From the NCBI RefSeq assembly GCF_040529065.1, contig NZ_CP132343.1, positions 2,356,001 to 2,420,000 on the forward strand: a stretch of 64,000 nucleotides of DNA. The letters run 5' to 3'. This document shows, piece after piece, positions 54,425 through 63,377 of this stretch. The stretch's first letter is position 1, and the number at the start of each line of letters is the position of its first letter. The position numbers and the translations under genes are program-made. This DNA is from Xanthomonas sacchari. GTDB taxonomy: Bacteria; Pseudomonadota; Gammaproteobacteria; Xanthomonadales; Xanthomonadaceae. The notes under the pieces are model-generated. The model did no database searches, had not been told where the DNA came from, and saw nothing but the letters and a program-made list of their open reading frames with translations.

Positions 54425-54500
54425 GTCGGGACTGAAGTCCCTCCCACAAAAAAGCGGCGTCCCCTCCGCTCGGTTTTGTAGGAGCGGCTTCAGCCGCGAC
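54425..54500. repeat. Two opposed REP-like palindromes
   Basis: GTCGGGACTGAAGTCCCTCCCAC (54425-54447, a variant) and GTAGGAGCGGCTTCAGCCGCGAC (54478-54500) face each other across 30 nt. They lie in the 264-nt gap after the IS110 element, which otherwise shows no gene. Confidence 0.75.
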
Positions 54501-54592
54501 GAACGAAGGCGCGAAGCCGGCCGATGTCGACGGCCTTCAGGGCCGACGCCGATGCCCGCAAGGGCGCCACCTTGCCGGCCGGCAAGCCGTCA

Positions 54593-55024
54593 TCACGGCA
54601 GCTCGAGACCGACATCCTCGCCGTAGCGGCGCAGCCAGGCGTCGCGTGGCGGATCCTGGCGGTACTGCGCGCGCAGCGTCGCCCAGGTCTGTTCGTTGCC
54701 GCCGCAGTACTTGGCCATCGCCTGTTCCAGTTCGCGCCGCCGCGCCGCGTCGTAGGGCTCTTCGCCGGCGAAATGGGTGCAGGTGTCCTGGCGCGCGACG
54801 AAGACGCGGATCGGCGCGGGCATCGCGCAGAACCCGTCGTAATGCTCGGGATCGACCGCGTCCGGAATCGTGCACGCGGGCTTGGCCGCGGCTGCGGTGG
54901 CCGGCGTCACTGGCGCGGCGAGCGCCAGCGCCGGCACGGCCAGCAGCAGGCCGAGGGACGCGCGCCGTGGCGCGCGCTCGGTGCGGCCGGCGCGGGCGAC
55001 GTGATTCGCTCGGCGCCCGCGCAT
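54593..55024 (-). CDS. Small exported protein of unknown function
   Basis: A 143-residue protein. A basic N-terminus and LGLLLAVPALALAAPV make a signal peptide of about 37 residues. The mature part has four cysteines (PACTIPD, GFCAMPA, DTCTHF, KYCGGN) and a charged helical C-terminus. No family recognised. It begins 4 nt after the efpL stop, so it may share that transcript. The start may be internal (an ATG is not obvious nearer the hydrophobic segment). Confidence 0.6.
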   Translation of the reverse strand: MRGRRANHVARAGRTERAPRRASLGLLLAVPALALAAPVTPATAAAAKPACTIPDAVDPEHYDGFCAMPAPIRVFVARQDTCTHFAGEEPYDAARRRELEQAMAKYCGGNEQTWATLRAQYRQDPPRDAWLRRYGEDVGLELP

Positions 55025-55028
55025 GGAC

Positions 55029-55595
55029 TCAGTCGGCGCGGCCGGCGAATTCGCCGGTGGTGGTATTGACCAGCACGCGCTCGCCGTTGCCGATGTACTC
55101 CGGCACCATGATCTCGATGCCGGTATTGAGCTTGGCCGGCTTCGGGCGCTTGGTGGCGGTGCCGCCCTTGAGTTCCGGCGGGGTCTCGATCACTTCCAGG
55201 GTCACGCTCTGCGGCAGTTGGATCGCCACCGGCTGGTCGTCGATGACCTGCACGTAGATGCCGCTGAGGCCGTCGGTGATGTAGCCGGCGTCGGTGCCGA
55301 TCGCATCGGCGTCCAGTGTGTAGGGCGTGTAGTCCTCGTCGTCGAGAAACACGAAGGCCTCGCCGTCCTTGTAGGAGAAGGTGGCCTGGCGGCGCATCAG
55401 CTCGACCTCGCGCAGGTCGTCGTCGCCGTCGAAGCTGGCATCGAGCTTGTTGCCGCCCGGCACGCTGTACATCACGAAGCGGAAGCGCACGTTGCCGCCG
55501 CGGCCCTGCGGCGAGCTGCGCTCGATGTCGCGGATCTGGTACACGCCGTTGTTGTACTCGACGACGTTGCCTTTCTTGATTTCGTTGGCTTTCAT
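55029..55595 (-). CDS. efpL: Elongation factor P-like protein EfpL (YeiP)
   Basis: A 188-residue three-domain EF-P paralogue. [20 protein letters not shown] starts domain I; the acceptor loop reads SSPQGRGGN, where EF-P would carry its modified lysine or arginine, as in E. coli Yei[33 protein letters not shown] and the C-terminal [11 protein letters not shown]...GEFAGRAD match YeiP closely. EfpL helps ribosomes through proline stretches and related stalls. Confidence 0.92.
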   Translation of the reverse strand: MKANEIKKGNVVEYNNGVYQIRDIERSSPQGRGGNVRFRFVMYSVPGGNKLDASFDGDDDLREVELMRRQATFSYKDGEAFVFLDDEDYTPYTLDADAIGTDAGYITDGLSGIYVQVIDDQPVAIQLPQSVTLEVIETPPELKGGTATKRPKPAKLNTGIEIMVPEYIGNGERVLVNTTTGEFAGRAD

Positions 55596-55602
55596 GAGGG
55601 CT

Positions 55603-55709
55603 GGGAATCGGGAATGGGGAATAGGGAATCGGAACAGCGTCAAGCGGCCGGAAAGGATCGGCGGGAGGGAAGCGCTTTTGCGATTCCCCATTCCCGATTC
55701 TCCATTCCC
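55603..55709. repeat. Imperfect inverted repeat of GGGAATCGGGAATGGGG type
   Basis: GGGAATCGGGAATGGGGAAT at 55603 onward faces its complement ATTCCCCATTCCCGATTC at 55683-55700 with about 50 nt between, together filling the gap between the reductase stop and efpL. A large stem-loop could form in the transcript. The motif family is the same as the heptamer repeats near serA. Confidence 0.7.
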
Positions 55710-55711
55710 GG

Positions 55712-56482
55712 CTACTTCGGCGCCAACCGCACCGCGCCATCGAGGCGAATGGTTTCGCCGTTGAGGTAGCGGTTGCGCAGCAGGAACATCACCGTGTCGG
55801 CGAATTCGTCCGGACGGCCGAGACGCGAAGGATACGGGATCGACGCGGCCAGCGACTGTTGCACGGCCTCGGGCATGCCGTCGACCATCGGCGTCCAGAA
55901 GATGCCCGGGGCGATGGTGTTGACGCGGATGCCGAAGCGCGCCAGTTCGCGCGCCATCGGCAGGGTCATCGCCACCACGCCGCCCTTGGACGCGGCGTAG
56001 GCGGCCTGGCCGATCTGGCCCTCGTAGGCGGCCACGCTGGCGGTGTTGACGATCACGCCGCGCTCGCCGTCCTCGCCCGGGGCGTTGTGCTGCATCAGGT
56101 CGGCGGCAGCCTTGGCGACGTTGAAGCTGCCGACCAGGTTGACCATCACCGTGCCCTGGAAGGCGGCCAGCGGCATCGGCGCTTCCTTGCCGAGCACGCG
56201 ACCGGCGCCGAGGATGCCGGCGCAGTTGACCGCGGCATTGAGTCCGCCGAGGAAATCGCGTGCCGCCGCCAGCTGCGCCGCCACCTGGGCCTCGTCGCTG
56301 ACGTCGGTGCGCAGGTAGCAGGCCCGCTCCGCGCCCAGCGCGGCGACCGCGGCCGCGCCCTTGTCGTCGTTCAGATCGAACAGCGCCACCTTGCCGCCTT
56401 CGGCGACGATGCGCTGCGCCACCGCCAGGCCGAGGCCGGACACGCCGCCGGTGACCACCGCTTTGAGATCGGCAAGCTGCAT
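55712..56482 (-). CDS. SDR-family 3-hydroxyacyl-CoA dehydrogenase (type II-like)
   Basis: A 256-residue SDR with [23 protein letters not shown] (NAD-type aspartate), [44 protein letters not shown] (S, Y, K) and [16 protein letters not shown]. These features match HSD17B10/type II 3-hydroxyacyl-CoA dehydrogenases, which act in isoleucine and fatty acid breakdown. It lies downstream of HMG-CoA lyase in a run of acyl-CoA catabolic genes. Confidence 0.85.
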   Translation of the reverse strand: MQLADLKAVVTGGVSGLGLAVAQRIVAEGGKVALFDLNDDKGAAAVAALGAERACYLRTDVSDEAQVAAQLAAARDFLGGLNAAVNCAGILGAGRVLGKEAPMPLAAFQGTVMVNLVGSFNVAKAAADLMQHNAPGEDGERGVIVNTASVAAYEGQIGQAAYAASKGGVVAMTLPMARELARFGIRVNTIAPGIFWTPMVDGMPEAVQQSLAASIPYPSRLGRPDEFADTVMFLLRNRYLNGETIRLDGAVRLAPK

Positions 56483-56594
56483 GGATTTTCCCTCCCAGGA
56501 AAACGCCCAGTTTAGAGGCTGCCGCCGATTGCGGCGAGACGCGACGACCGCCCGCGGTGCGCAAGCCTGTCGCCGGATGCGGCGCTGTCGCGGC

Positions 56595-57491
56595 TCAGGC
56601 CTCGGCGGCCAGCGCCTGGCCGACCTTGCTGCCGGTGGGCCGGCCGAGTTTCTGCGCCAGCCAGCGGCCGGTCGCGGCCAGTGCCGGCAGGTCGATGCCG
56701 GTGTCCACACCATTGCCGTGCAGCAGGTAGACCACGTCCTCGCTGGCCACGTTGCCGCTGGCGCCCTTGGCGTAGGGACAGCCGCCGGCGCCGGACACGG
56801 CGGCATCGACCACGCGCACGCCTTCTTCCAGGCAGGCGGCGATGTTGGCCAGGGCCTGGCCGTAGGTATCGTGGAAATGCACCGCCAATGCGTCCATCGG
56901 CACAGCGGCGGCGACCGCGCGCAGCATCGCCCGCGCCTTGCCCTGCGTGCCCACGCCGATGGTGTCGCCCAGCGAGATCTCGTAGCAGCCCATCGCGTGC
57001 AGCCGCTGCGCCACCCGCACCACGTCGTCCAGGGGGACCTCGCCCTGGTACGGGCAGCCGAGCACGGTGGACACGTAGCCGCGCACCTTAACCCCGTCCG
57101 CGGCCGCGCGCTCCAGCACCGGCGCGAAGCGCGCCAGCGATTCGTCGATGCCCGCATTGGTATTGGTGCGATTGAAGGTCTCCGAGGCGGCGGTGAACAC
57201 CGCCACCTCGCGCACGCCGACCGCGGCGGCACGTTCGTAGCCCTGCAGGTTCGGCACCAGCACCGGATAGTCCACCCCCGGCATCTGCGCGATGCCGGCG
57301 TAGACCTCGGCTGCATCAGCCAGCTGTGGCACCCATTTGGGGCTGACGAAGCTGGTCGCCTCGATGCTGCGCAGGCCGGTGCGGCCCAGCCGCGCGATCA
57401 GCTCGATCTTGTCGGCGGTGGCGACCCAGGCCTTCTCGTTCTGCAGGCCGTCGCGCGGGCCGACTTCGACGATGCGGACGTGGTCGCTCAT
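56595..57491 (-). CDS. mvaB: Hydroxymethylglutaryl-CoA lyase
   Basis: Cleaves HMG-CoA to acetoacetate and acetyl-CoA, last step of leucine breakdown. The 298-residue TIM barrel has VRIVEVGPRDGLQNE (metal and catalytic residues), ATSFVSPKWVPQLADA, SLGDTIGVGTQGKAR, VHFHDTYGQALANI and the catalytic cysteine loop SGAGGCPYAKGASGNVASED. Start at ATG 57491. A GC-rich hairpin lies upstream in the 166-nt gap to the VOC gene. Confidence 0.94.
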   Translation of the reverse strand: MSDHVRIVEVGPRDGLQNEKAWVATADKIELIARLGRTGLRSIEATSFVSPKWVPQLADAAEVYAGIAQMPGVDYPVLVPNLQGYERAAAVGVREVAVFTAASETFNRTNTNAGIDESLARFAPVLERAAADGVKVRGYVSTVLGCPYQGEVPLDDVVRVAQRLHAMGCYEISLGDTIGVGTQGKARAMLRAVAAAVPMDALAVHFHDTYGQALANIAACLEEGVRVVDAAVSGAGGCPYAKGASGNVASEDVVYLLHGNGVDTGIDLPALAATGRWLAQKLGRPTGSKVGQALAAEA

Positions 57492-57657
57492 TGCGCGCGC
57501 TCCCGCATCGGGAGGGAGTGCGCGCGCCGCGGCGTCTGCCGGGCACTGCGCATGAGACGGGAAGCAACGAGGATCATGGGAATTCCTGAGAGAGGGAGGC
57601 GGTGAAGCACCGGCAGCACGGCCAGCGCCTTGCGCGGGCACGACGCGGCGGCGCCGA

Positions 57658-58062
57658 TCAGGCCGCTGCCGGGTGGTGGCAGACCGCTTCGATGTTGTGG
57701 CCGTCCGGATCCAGCAGGAACGCGCCGTAGTAGTCGGGGTGATAGTGCGGGCGCAGGCCCGGTGCGCCGTGGTCGCGGCCGCCGGTCGCCAGGCCGGCGC
57801 GATGGAACGCGTCCACCTGCGCGCGGCTGGCGGCGACGAAGGCCACGTGCACGCCGTTGTCGCCGGCGTCGCGGCCGCCGTCGGCGATCCAGAAGCTGGG
57901 CTTGCCGTCGCGGCCGAAGCCGACATGGCGCTGGCCGCCGCTCTGTTCGGCGCTCACCTGCATCACCACGCCCAGGTCCAGCGCGGCCAGGGCGGCGCGG
58001 TAGAAGGCCAGGCTGCGGTCGAGGTCGCTGCAGCGCAGTCCGAGATGATCGAGCGGGTTCAT
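57658..58062 (-). CDS. VOC-family (glyoxalase-like) protein
   Basis: A 134-residue vicinal-oxygen-chelate protein: MNPLDHLGLRCSDLDRSLAFYRAAL at the start, HVAFVAASRAQVDAFH in the middle, and HYHPDYYGAFLLDPDGHNIEAV at the end, giving the usual metal-site H and E. Substrate unknown. ATGA overlap with the hydratase gene places it in the acyl-CoA operon. Confidence 0.87.
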   Translation of the reverse strand: MNPLDHLGLRCSDLDRSLAFYRAALAALDLGVVMQVSAEQSGGQRHVGFGRDGKPSFWIADGGRDAGDNGVHVAFVAASRAQVDAFHRAGLATGGRDHGAPGLRPHYHPDYYGAFLLDPDGHNIEAVCHHPAAA

Positions 58063-58847
58063 GGGCTGGCCCTCCAGGCCGGTTCGCGTTTCTCCAGGAA
58101 CGCAGTCAATCCTTCCTGGCCCTCGGTCGAGACCCGCAATTGCGCGATCAGCGCCGCGTTGGCCTGGTCCAGCGCATCGCGCTCGCCGCCAGCGGCGACC
58201 CGCCGCACCAGCGCCTTGGCGCCGGCGGCAGCCAGCGGCCCGGCCTGGCCGAGCAGGGCGACCTGGCGCTGCACCGCTGCGTCCAGGGCCTCGGGCGCCA
58301 CCGCCTGGTGGACCAGGCCGATCTGCGCCGCAGTGGCGGCGTCGAAGGTTTCCGCACTGGCGAACCAGCGTCGCGCCTGGCGCGCGCCGATCGCGGCGAT
58401 CACGTAGGGCGAGATCACCGCCGGCAGCAGGCCCAGGCGGCTTTCGCTGAGCGCGAAGCGGGCATCGGTGGCGGCCACGGCGATGTCGCAGCAGGCGACC
58501 AAGCCCACCGCGCCGCCGAACGCGGCGCCCTGCACCCGCGCCACCGTGGGCTTGGGCAGTTCGTCGAGCAGGCGCATCAGCCGCGCCAGGGCCAGCGCAT
58601 CGTCCAGGTTCGCCTGCTCGCTGGCGCCGGCCATCGAGCGCATCCACTGCAGGTCGGCGCCGGCCGAGAACGCCGCGCCGGCGCCGGCCAGGACCACGAC
58701 CTGCACCTGCGGATCGGCACCGATCTGCAGCAGCGCGTCGCTGAGCTGGGCGATCAGCACGGCGTCGAAGGCGTTGCGGACCTCGGGTCGGTTCAACTGC
58801 AGCGTCAGGACCTTGCCGGATCGTTGCAACAACAGGGCATCGCTCAT
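58059..58847 (-). CDS. Enoyl-CoA hydratase/isomerase, probable methylglutaconyl-CoA hydratase
   Basis: A 262-residue crotonase with LNRPEVRNAFD, the oxyanion stretch GAGAAFSAGADLQWMRSM, AAFGGAVGLVACCDIAVA and FALSESRLGLLPAVISPYV, whose glutamate is catalytic. The LQWM and ACCDIA features and the HMG-CoA lyase partner point to 3-methylglutaconyl-CoA hydratase (LiuC/GnyH) of leucine degradation. The carboxylase and isovaleryl-CoA dehydrogenase genes are not in the window. Confidence 0.85.
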   Translation of the reverse strand: MSDALLLQRSGKVLTLQLNRPEVRNAFDAVLIAQLSDALLQIGADPQVQVVVLAGAGAAFSAGADLQWMRSMAGASEQANLDDALALARLMRLLDELPKPTVARVQGAAFGGAVGLVACCDIAVAATDARFALSESRLGLLPAVISPYVIAAIGARQARRWFASAETFDAATAAQIGLVHQAVAPEALDAAVQRQVALLGQAGPLAAAGAKALVRRVAAGGERDALDQANAALIAQLRVSTEGQEGLTAFLEKREPAWRASP

Positions 58848-58935
58848 CGAACACGCTCGTACAAAGGGAAAACGGCAGCCATACGGCGATCATAGCCGGC
58901 CGCGTCAGCGCCGCCATGACGCGCCGCGGCGATGC

Positions 58936-58960
58936 TACAATTGATAACCATTCTTATCGA
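58936..58960 (+). promoter_or_regulatory. Fur-box-like operator before feoA
   Basis: TTGATAACCATTCTTATCGA (58941-58960) is close to the Fur consensus GATAATGATAATCATTATC and has an inverted-repeat form. It overlaps a possible -10 TACAAT (58936-58941). Iron repression of feoAB is expected. Confidence 0.65.
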
Positions 58961-58971
58961 CGGAACGTGCT

Positions 58972-59223
58972 GTGACGTTGTCCGACATGCCGTTGCGCAG
59001 CAGCGCCCTCGTGGAATCCGTGCACGACCGCCAGCCCAACGACGCCATTGCGCGGCGTCTGCGCGAGCTGGGCTTCGTCGCCGGCGAGCAGGTGCAGGTG
59101 CTGACCAGCGGGCCGATCGGCGGCGAACCGCTGCTGGTGCAGGTGGGCTACACGCGCTTCGCGCTGCGCCGCAGCGAGGCGGCGCGGGTGCAGGTCAGCG
59201 CGCTGGACGAGGTGCGCCCGTGA
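58972..59223 (+). CDS. feoA: Ferrous iron transport protein A
   Basis: An 83-residue SH3-like protein with ARRLRELGFVAGEQVQVLTSGPIGGEPLLVQVGYTRFALRRSEAARV, the FeoA pattern. It acts on the cytoplasmic side with FeoB. I give the GTG at 58972; ATG 58987 is an alternative. Its TGA overlaps the feoB GTG. Confidence 0.92.
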   Translation: MTLSDMPLRSSALVESVHDRQPNDAIARRLRELGFVAGEQVQVLTSGPIGGEPLLVQVGYTRFALRRSEAARVQVSALDEVRP

Positions 59224-61079
59224 GCGCGGTGGCCGCGCCGCTGCGCCTGGCCCTGGTCGGCAATCCGAACTGCGGCAAGACCGCGCTGTTCAACCAGCTG
59301 ACCGGCAGCAAGCAGAAGGTCGCCAACTACGCCGGTGTCACCGTCGAGCGTAAGGAGGGCCGTTTCCGCGCGCCGTCCGGGCGCGAGTTCGCGGTGCTGG
59401 ACCTGCCGGGCGCCTACAGCTTGCAGCCGGCCAGCCTGGACGAGGCGATCACCCGCGATCTGTGCCGCGGCTTCTACCCGGGCGAGCCGGCGCCGGACGT
59501 GCTGGTCTGCGTGGTCGACGCCACCAACCTGCGCCTGCACCTGCGCTTCGCGCTGGAGCTGCGCGAGCTGGGCAAGCCGATGCTGGTGGCCCTGAACATG
59601 GTCGACGCGGCGCAGCGCCGCGGCATCCAGATCGACCGCCAGGCGCTGGAGCAGGCGCTGGGCGTGCCGGTGATCGAGACCGTGGCGGTGCGCCGCAACG
59701 GCGCCCGCGCCCTGGTCGAGCGGCTCGACGCACTGGCGCCGGCACTGCCGCCGGCGGTGGCGCCGGCCGAGGGGCAGGGCGACTATCACCAGCAGGTGCG
59801 CGCGATCCTGGCCTCGGCGGTGTCGATGCCGACGCGCACCTCGCGAGTGGACGACGCGCTGGACCGCTGGCTGCTGCACCCGGTGGCCGGGCTGCTGACC
59901 CTGGCTGTGGTGATGTTCCTGATCTTCCAGGCGGTGTATGCCTGGGCGGCACCACTGATGGACCTGATCGACGGCGGCACCAAGGCGCTGGGCGCCTGGA
60001 TCGGCGGGACGCTGCCGGAGGGGCCGCTGAACAGTCTGCTGGTGGACGGCATCATCGCCGGTCTCGGCGGGGTGGTGGTGTTCCTGCCGCAGATCCTGAT
60101 CCTGTTCGCCTTCATCCTGGCGCTTGAGGAATCCGGCTATCTGCCGCGCGCGGCCTTCCTGCTCGACCGCATGATGGCCGCGGCCGGCCTGTCCGGGCGC
60201 TCGTTCATCCCGCTGCTATCCAGCTTCGCCTGTGCGGTGCCGGGGATCATGTCCACGCGCAGCATCCAGGACCCGCGCGACCGCCTGGCCACTATTTTGG
60301 TGGCGCCGCTGATGACCTGTTCGGCACGCCTGCCGGTGTACGCGCTGCTGATCGGCGCGTTCATCCCGCAACGGCAGGTGTGGGGCGTGTTCAACCAGCA
60401 GGGGCTGGTGCTGTTCGGCCTGTATTTCGCCGCCATCGCCAGCGCGCTGATGGTGTCGTGGACGATGAAGAAGTGGCGCCGCGACAAGGGCGAGCACCCG
60501 CTGCTGCTGGAACTGCCGTCCTACCGCGTGCCGCATCTGCGTGACCTGGCGCTGGGCCTGTGGGAGCGCGCGGCGATCTTCCTCAAGCGCGTCGGCGGCA
60601 TTATCCTGGCGCTGACCATTCTGCTGTGGTTCCTGCTGTCGTTCCCGGCGGCACCGGCCGACGCCACCCTGCCGGCGATCGACTACAGCTTCGCCGGCCG
60701 CATCGGCCACGCCATGACCACGGTGTTTTCGCCGCTGGGCTTCAACTGGCAGATCTGCATCGCGCTGATCCCCGGCCTGGCCGCGCGCGAGGTGGCGGTG
60801 TCGTCGCTGGCGACGGTGTACGCGCTGTCGGCGGCCGACGACGATGCCGCCGCGCAGGCGTTGTCGCCGCTGATCCACGACGGCTGGTCGCTGGCCACCG
60901 CGCTGTCGCTGCTGGTCTGGTACATCTACGCGCCGATGTGCCTTTCCACCCTGGCCACGATCAAGCGCGAGACCAACTCGTGGAAGCAGATGAGTTTCGC
61001 CGCGTTCTACCTGTTCGCGCTGGCATACCTGGCATCGCTGGTCACCTACCAGGTCGCGGTGGCGCTGGGAGCCGGCTGA
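59220..61079 (+). CDS. feoB: Ferrous iron transporter B
   Basis: A 619-residue GTPase-permease. G domain: LALVGNPNCGKTALFNQLTG (G1, near residue 15), VTVERKEG (G2), VLDLPGAYSL (G3), ALNMVD (G4). After about residue 215 come the membrane helices with two Gate motifs; RSFIPLLSSFACAVPGIMSTR and IPGLAAREVAVSSLATVY include the Cys-containing pore stretch. It is shorter than E. coli FeoB (773) but typical for this order. GTG start overlaps feoA by 4 nt. Confidence 0.95.
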   Translation: MSAVAAPLRLALVGNPNCGKTALFNQLTGSKQKVANYAGVTVERKEGRFRAPSGREFAVLDLPGAYSLQPASLDEAITRDLCRGFYPGEPAPDVLVCVVDATNLRLHLRFALELRELGKPMLVALNMVDAAQRRGIQIDRQALEQALGVPVIETVAVRRNGARALVERLDALAPALPPAVAPAEGQGDYHQQVRAILASAVSMPTRTSRVDDALDRWLLHPVAGLLTLAVVMFLIFQAVYAWAAPLMDLIDGGTKALGAWIGGTLPEGPLNSLLVDGIIAGLGGVVVFLPQILILFAFILALEESGYLPRAAFLLDRMMAAAGLSGRSFIPLLSSFACAVPGIMSTRSIQDPRDRLATILVAPLMTCSARLPVYALLIGAFIPQRQVWGVFNQQGLVLFGLYFAAIASALMVSWTMKKWRRDKGEHPLLLELPSYRVPHLRDLALGLWERAAIFLKRVGGIILALTILLWFLLSFPAAPADATLPAIDYSFAGRIGHAMTTVFSPLGFNWQICIALIPGLAAREVAVSSLATVYALSAADDDAAAQALSPLIHDGWSLATALSLLVWYIYAPMCLSTLATIKRETNSWKQMSFAAFYLFALAYLASLVTYQVAVALGAG

Positions 61080-61080
61080 G

Positions 61081-61335
61081 ATGACCGCCTCGCTGCTGCT
61101 GCAGTACTTGGTGATCGCGCTGGCGGTGCTGGTCAGCGCCTGGGTGGTGTTGAAGAAGCAATTCCCCGGCACCGCGCGCAAGCTGCGCGGCGCACTCGCA
61201 CTACGCCTGCTCAAGCCGGGCCGGGCGGCCTGGCTGCAGGCGCTGGGGCGGCGCATCGCACCGCCGGCCAGCGCCGGTGCAGGCGCCTGTGGCGGGTGCG
61301 ACAGCTGCGGGCCGGCGCCGCCGCGGCGGCACTGA
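61081..61335 (+). CDS. FeoB-associated Cys-rich small membrane protein
   Basis: An 84-residue protein one nucleotide after feoB. One N-terminal membrane helix (LLLQYLVIALAVLVSAWVVL), a basic stretch, and a C-terminal CGGCDSCGP cluster. It takes the place of FeoC in many bacteria; the cysteines could bind iron. Function is inferred from location. Confidence 0.8.
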   Translation: MTASLLLQYLVIALAVLVSAWVVLKKQFPGTARKLRGALALRLLKPGRAAWLQALGRRIAPPASAGAGACGGCDSCGPAPPRRH

Positions 61336-61406
61336 GCCGCGCCACGTATTGCCGTCTGGCGCACTTGTGCGCCGCACATGCGCGCGGCGAGGGCGGCGAC
61401 TATCCT

Positions 61407-62615
61407 ATGCCGATGACCAGCCCATTCCAGTTCTCCCGCCGTGCGCAGGCGCTGACCAGTTCGGCGATCCGCGAAATCCTCAAGGTCACCGAACGCCCGG
61501 AAGTGATCTCCTTCGCCGGCGGCCTGCCGTCGCCGGATACCTTCCCGGTCGCGCGCATGCGCGAGGCCTGCGACAAGGTGCTGCGTGACGCCCCGCAGGC
61601 GGCGCTGCAGTACGGCCCGACCGAAGGCCATCTGCCGCTGCGCGAATGGGTGGCGGCGCGACTGAGCCGCGACGGCGCCGACATCCGGCCCAGCCAGGTG
61701 CTGATCACCACCGGGTCGCAGCAGGGCCTGGACCTGCTCGGCAAGGTGTTCATCGACGAAGGCAGCAAGGTGCTGGTGGAAACGCCCAGCTATCTCGGCG
61801 CGCTGCAGGCGTTCTCGCTGTTCCAGCCGGCGTTCGCGGCGATGCAGTCGGACGACGACGGCGTGGTGGTGGACGCGCTAGACGATGCGCAACTGGCCGG
61901 CGCGCGCTTCATGTACGTGCTGCCGAACTTCCAGAATCCGACCGGGCGGCGCCTGCCGCTGCATCGCCGCCAGGCGCTGGTCGCCCGTGCGGCCGCGGCC
62001 GGCGTGCCGATCGTCGAGGACGATCCCTATGGCGAGCTGTGCTACAGCGGCGACACGCTGCCGAGCCTGCTGTCGATGAACCCGGACGGCGCCATCTACA
62101 TGGGCTCCTTCTCCAAGGTGTTCGCCCCCGGCCTGCGCCTGGGCTACGTGGTCGCGCCGGAGGCGGTGCATGCCAAGCTGGTGCAGGCCAAGCAGGCGGC
62201 CGACCTGCACACGCCCTCGTTCAGTCAGCGCATCGTGTACGAAGCGGTGCAGGACGGCTTCCTGGATGCGCATATCCCCGGCATCCGCACGCTGTACGCC
62301 AGCCGCTGCGAGCAGATGCTCGCAGCGCTGACCAAGTATTTCCCGGCGCAGGTGCGCTGGAACCGCCCGGCCGGCGGCATGTTCATCTGGGTCGAGCTGC
62401 CTGAGGGCATGGACGGCGGCGCGCTGCTGAGCAAGGCGATCGAGCGCAACGTGGCGTTCGTGCCGGGCGCGCCGTTCTTCGCGGTCGCGCCGCAGCGCAA
62501 TACCTTGCGGCTGTCGTTCGTGACCGTGCCGGCCGAGCGCATCGAGACCGGCGTGCGCATCCTCGGCGCGCTGTTGCAGGATGAGGTCGCCGCGCACCGA
62601 CGCGCGACGGCCTGA
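61407..62615 (+). CDS. PLP-dependent aminotransferase (LysN/2-aminoadipate type)
   Basis: A 402-residue fold type I aminotransferase. ISFAGGLPSPDTFP near residue 35 and the LQYGPTEGHLPLREWVA block are typical of the ARO8/LysN-like class. Also seen: ITTGSQQGLDLLGKVF, LPNFQNPTGRRL, VEDDPYGELCYSG and the PLP lysine in GSFSKVFAPGLRLGYV. It probably transfers amino groups from branched, aromatic or 2-aminoadipate substrates. Two start ATGs lie 6 nt apart (61407, 61413). Confidence 0.88.
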   Translation: MPMTSPFQFSRRAQALTSSAIREILKVTERPEVISFAGGLPSPDTFPVARMREACDKVLRDAPQAALQYGPTEGHLPLREWVAARLSRDGADIRPSQVLITTGSQQGLDLLGKVFIDEGSKVLVETPSYLGALQAFSLFQPAFAAMQSDDDGVVVDALDDAQLAGARFMYVLPNFQNPTGRRLPLHRRQALVARAAAAGVPIVEDDPYGELCYSGDTLPSLLSMNPDGAIYMGSFSKVFAPGLRLGYVVAPEAVHAKLVQAKQAADLHTPSFSQRIVYEAVQDGFLDAHIPGIRTLYASRCEQMLAALTKYFPAQVRWNRPAGGMFIWVELPEGMDGGALLSKAIERNVAFVPGAPFFAVAPQRNTLRLSFVTVPAERIETGVRILGALLQDEVAAHRRATA

Positions 62616-62635
62616 GCCTGGCCTCGCGTCTGTCG

Positions 62636-63349
62636 ATGACGTCGTCCGGTTCCGCGGTCGCCTCGTGGACCATCGATGCGGTCCTGATCGGCCGCGCGCA
62701 GGCGTTCACCCGCCCGGGCAGCCGCAGCGCGATCGACAAGCGGCCCCAGAACGGGCGCCTGCGCATCGGCCCGGAAGGGCTGGAACTGGACGAGCAAGGC
62801 GACCGCCGCGTGCATGGCGGCCCCGACAAGGCCTTGCACCATTACCCGCGCGACCATTACCCGGCCTGGCGCGAGGAGCTGGGCGCGCATGCCTTGCTGG
62901 ACGCGCCGGGCGCGTTCGGCGAGAACCTCAGCAGTTGCGGGGTGACCGAAGCCGACCTGTGCCTGGGCGATCGTCTGCGTTTGGGTACCGCGCTGGTCGA
63001 GGTCTCGCAGTCGCGGCAGCCGTGCTGGAAGCTGTCCGACCGCTTCGGCGTGCCGGCGCTGGCGCGGCGCGTGCAGGACAGCGGCCGCACCGGCTGGTAC
63101 TACCGCGTGCTGCAGCCCGGCGAGGTCGCCGCCGGCGATCGCCTGGAGTTGCTGGAGCGTCCGTATCCGCAGTGGCCGCTGGTACGGCTGGTCGGCCTGC
63201 TGTACCGGCGCGAGATCGACCCGGCGCAATTGCGGGACGTGCTGGCGCTGCCGCTGGTGCCGAACTGGCGCACCCTGTTCGAGCGGCGCCTGGCGCAGCG
63301 CGCGGTGGAGGACTGGGACAAGCGCTTGTTGGGGCAGGCTCCGGAGTAG
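62636..63349 (+). CDS. MOSC-domain protein (YiiM-like)
   Basis: A 237-residue protein with RRVHGGPDKALHHYPRDHYPAW, GAFGENLSSCGVTEADLCLGDRLRLG and EVSQSRQPCWKL, where the conserved cysteine would hold sulfur or molybdenum cofactor. YiiM-type proteins detoxify N-hydroxylated bases. A C-terminal 3-alpha-like helical part follows (REIDPAQLRDVLALPLVP). Monocistronic. Confidence 0.87.
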   Translation: MTSSGSAVASWTIDAVLIGRAQAFTRPGSRSAIDKRPQNGRLRIGPEGLELDEQGDRRVHGGPDKALHHYPRDHYPAWREELGAHALLDAPGAFGENLSSCGVTEADLCLGDRLRLGTALVEVSQSRQPCWKLSDRFGVPALARRVQDSGRTGWYYRVLQPGEVAAGDRLELLERPYPQWPLVRLVGLLYRREIDPAQLRDVLALPLVPNWRTLFERRLAQRAVEDWDKRLLGQAPE

Positions 63350-63377
63350 GGCAGCAAGGCCCCGTTCCTCGCACCGC

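Noticed and set aside
57500-57657. Short frame between the HMG-CoA lyase and VOC genes
   Set aside because: Arg-rich composition and a strong GC hairpin; no protein family features.
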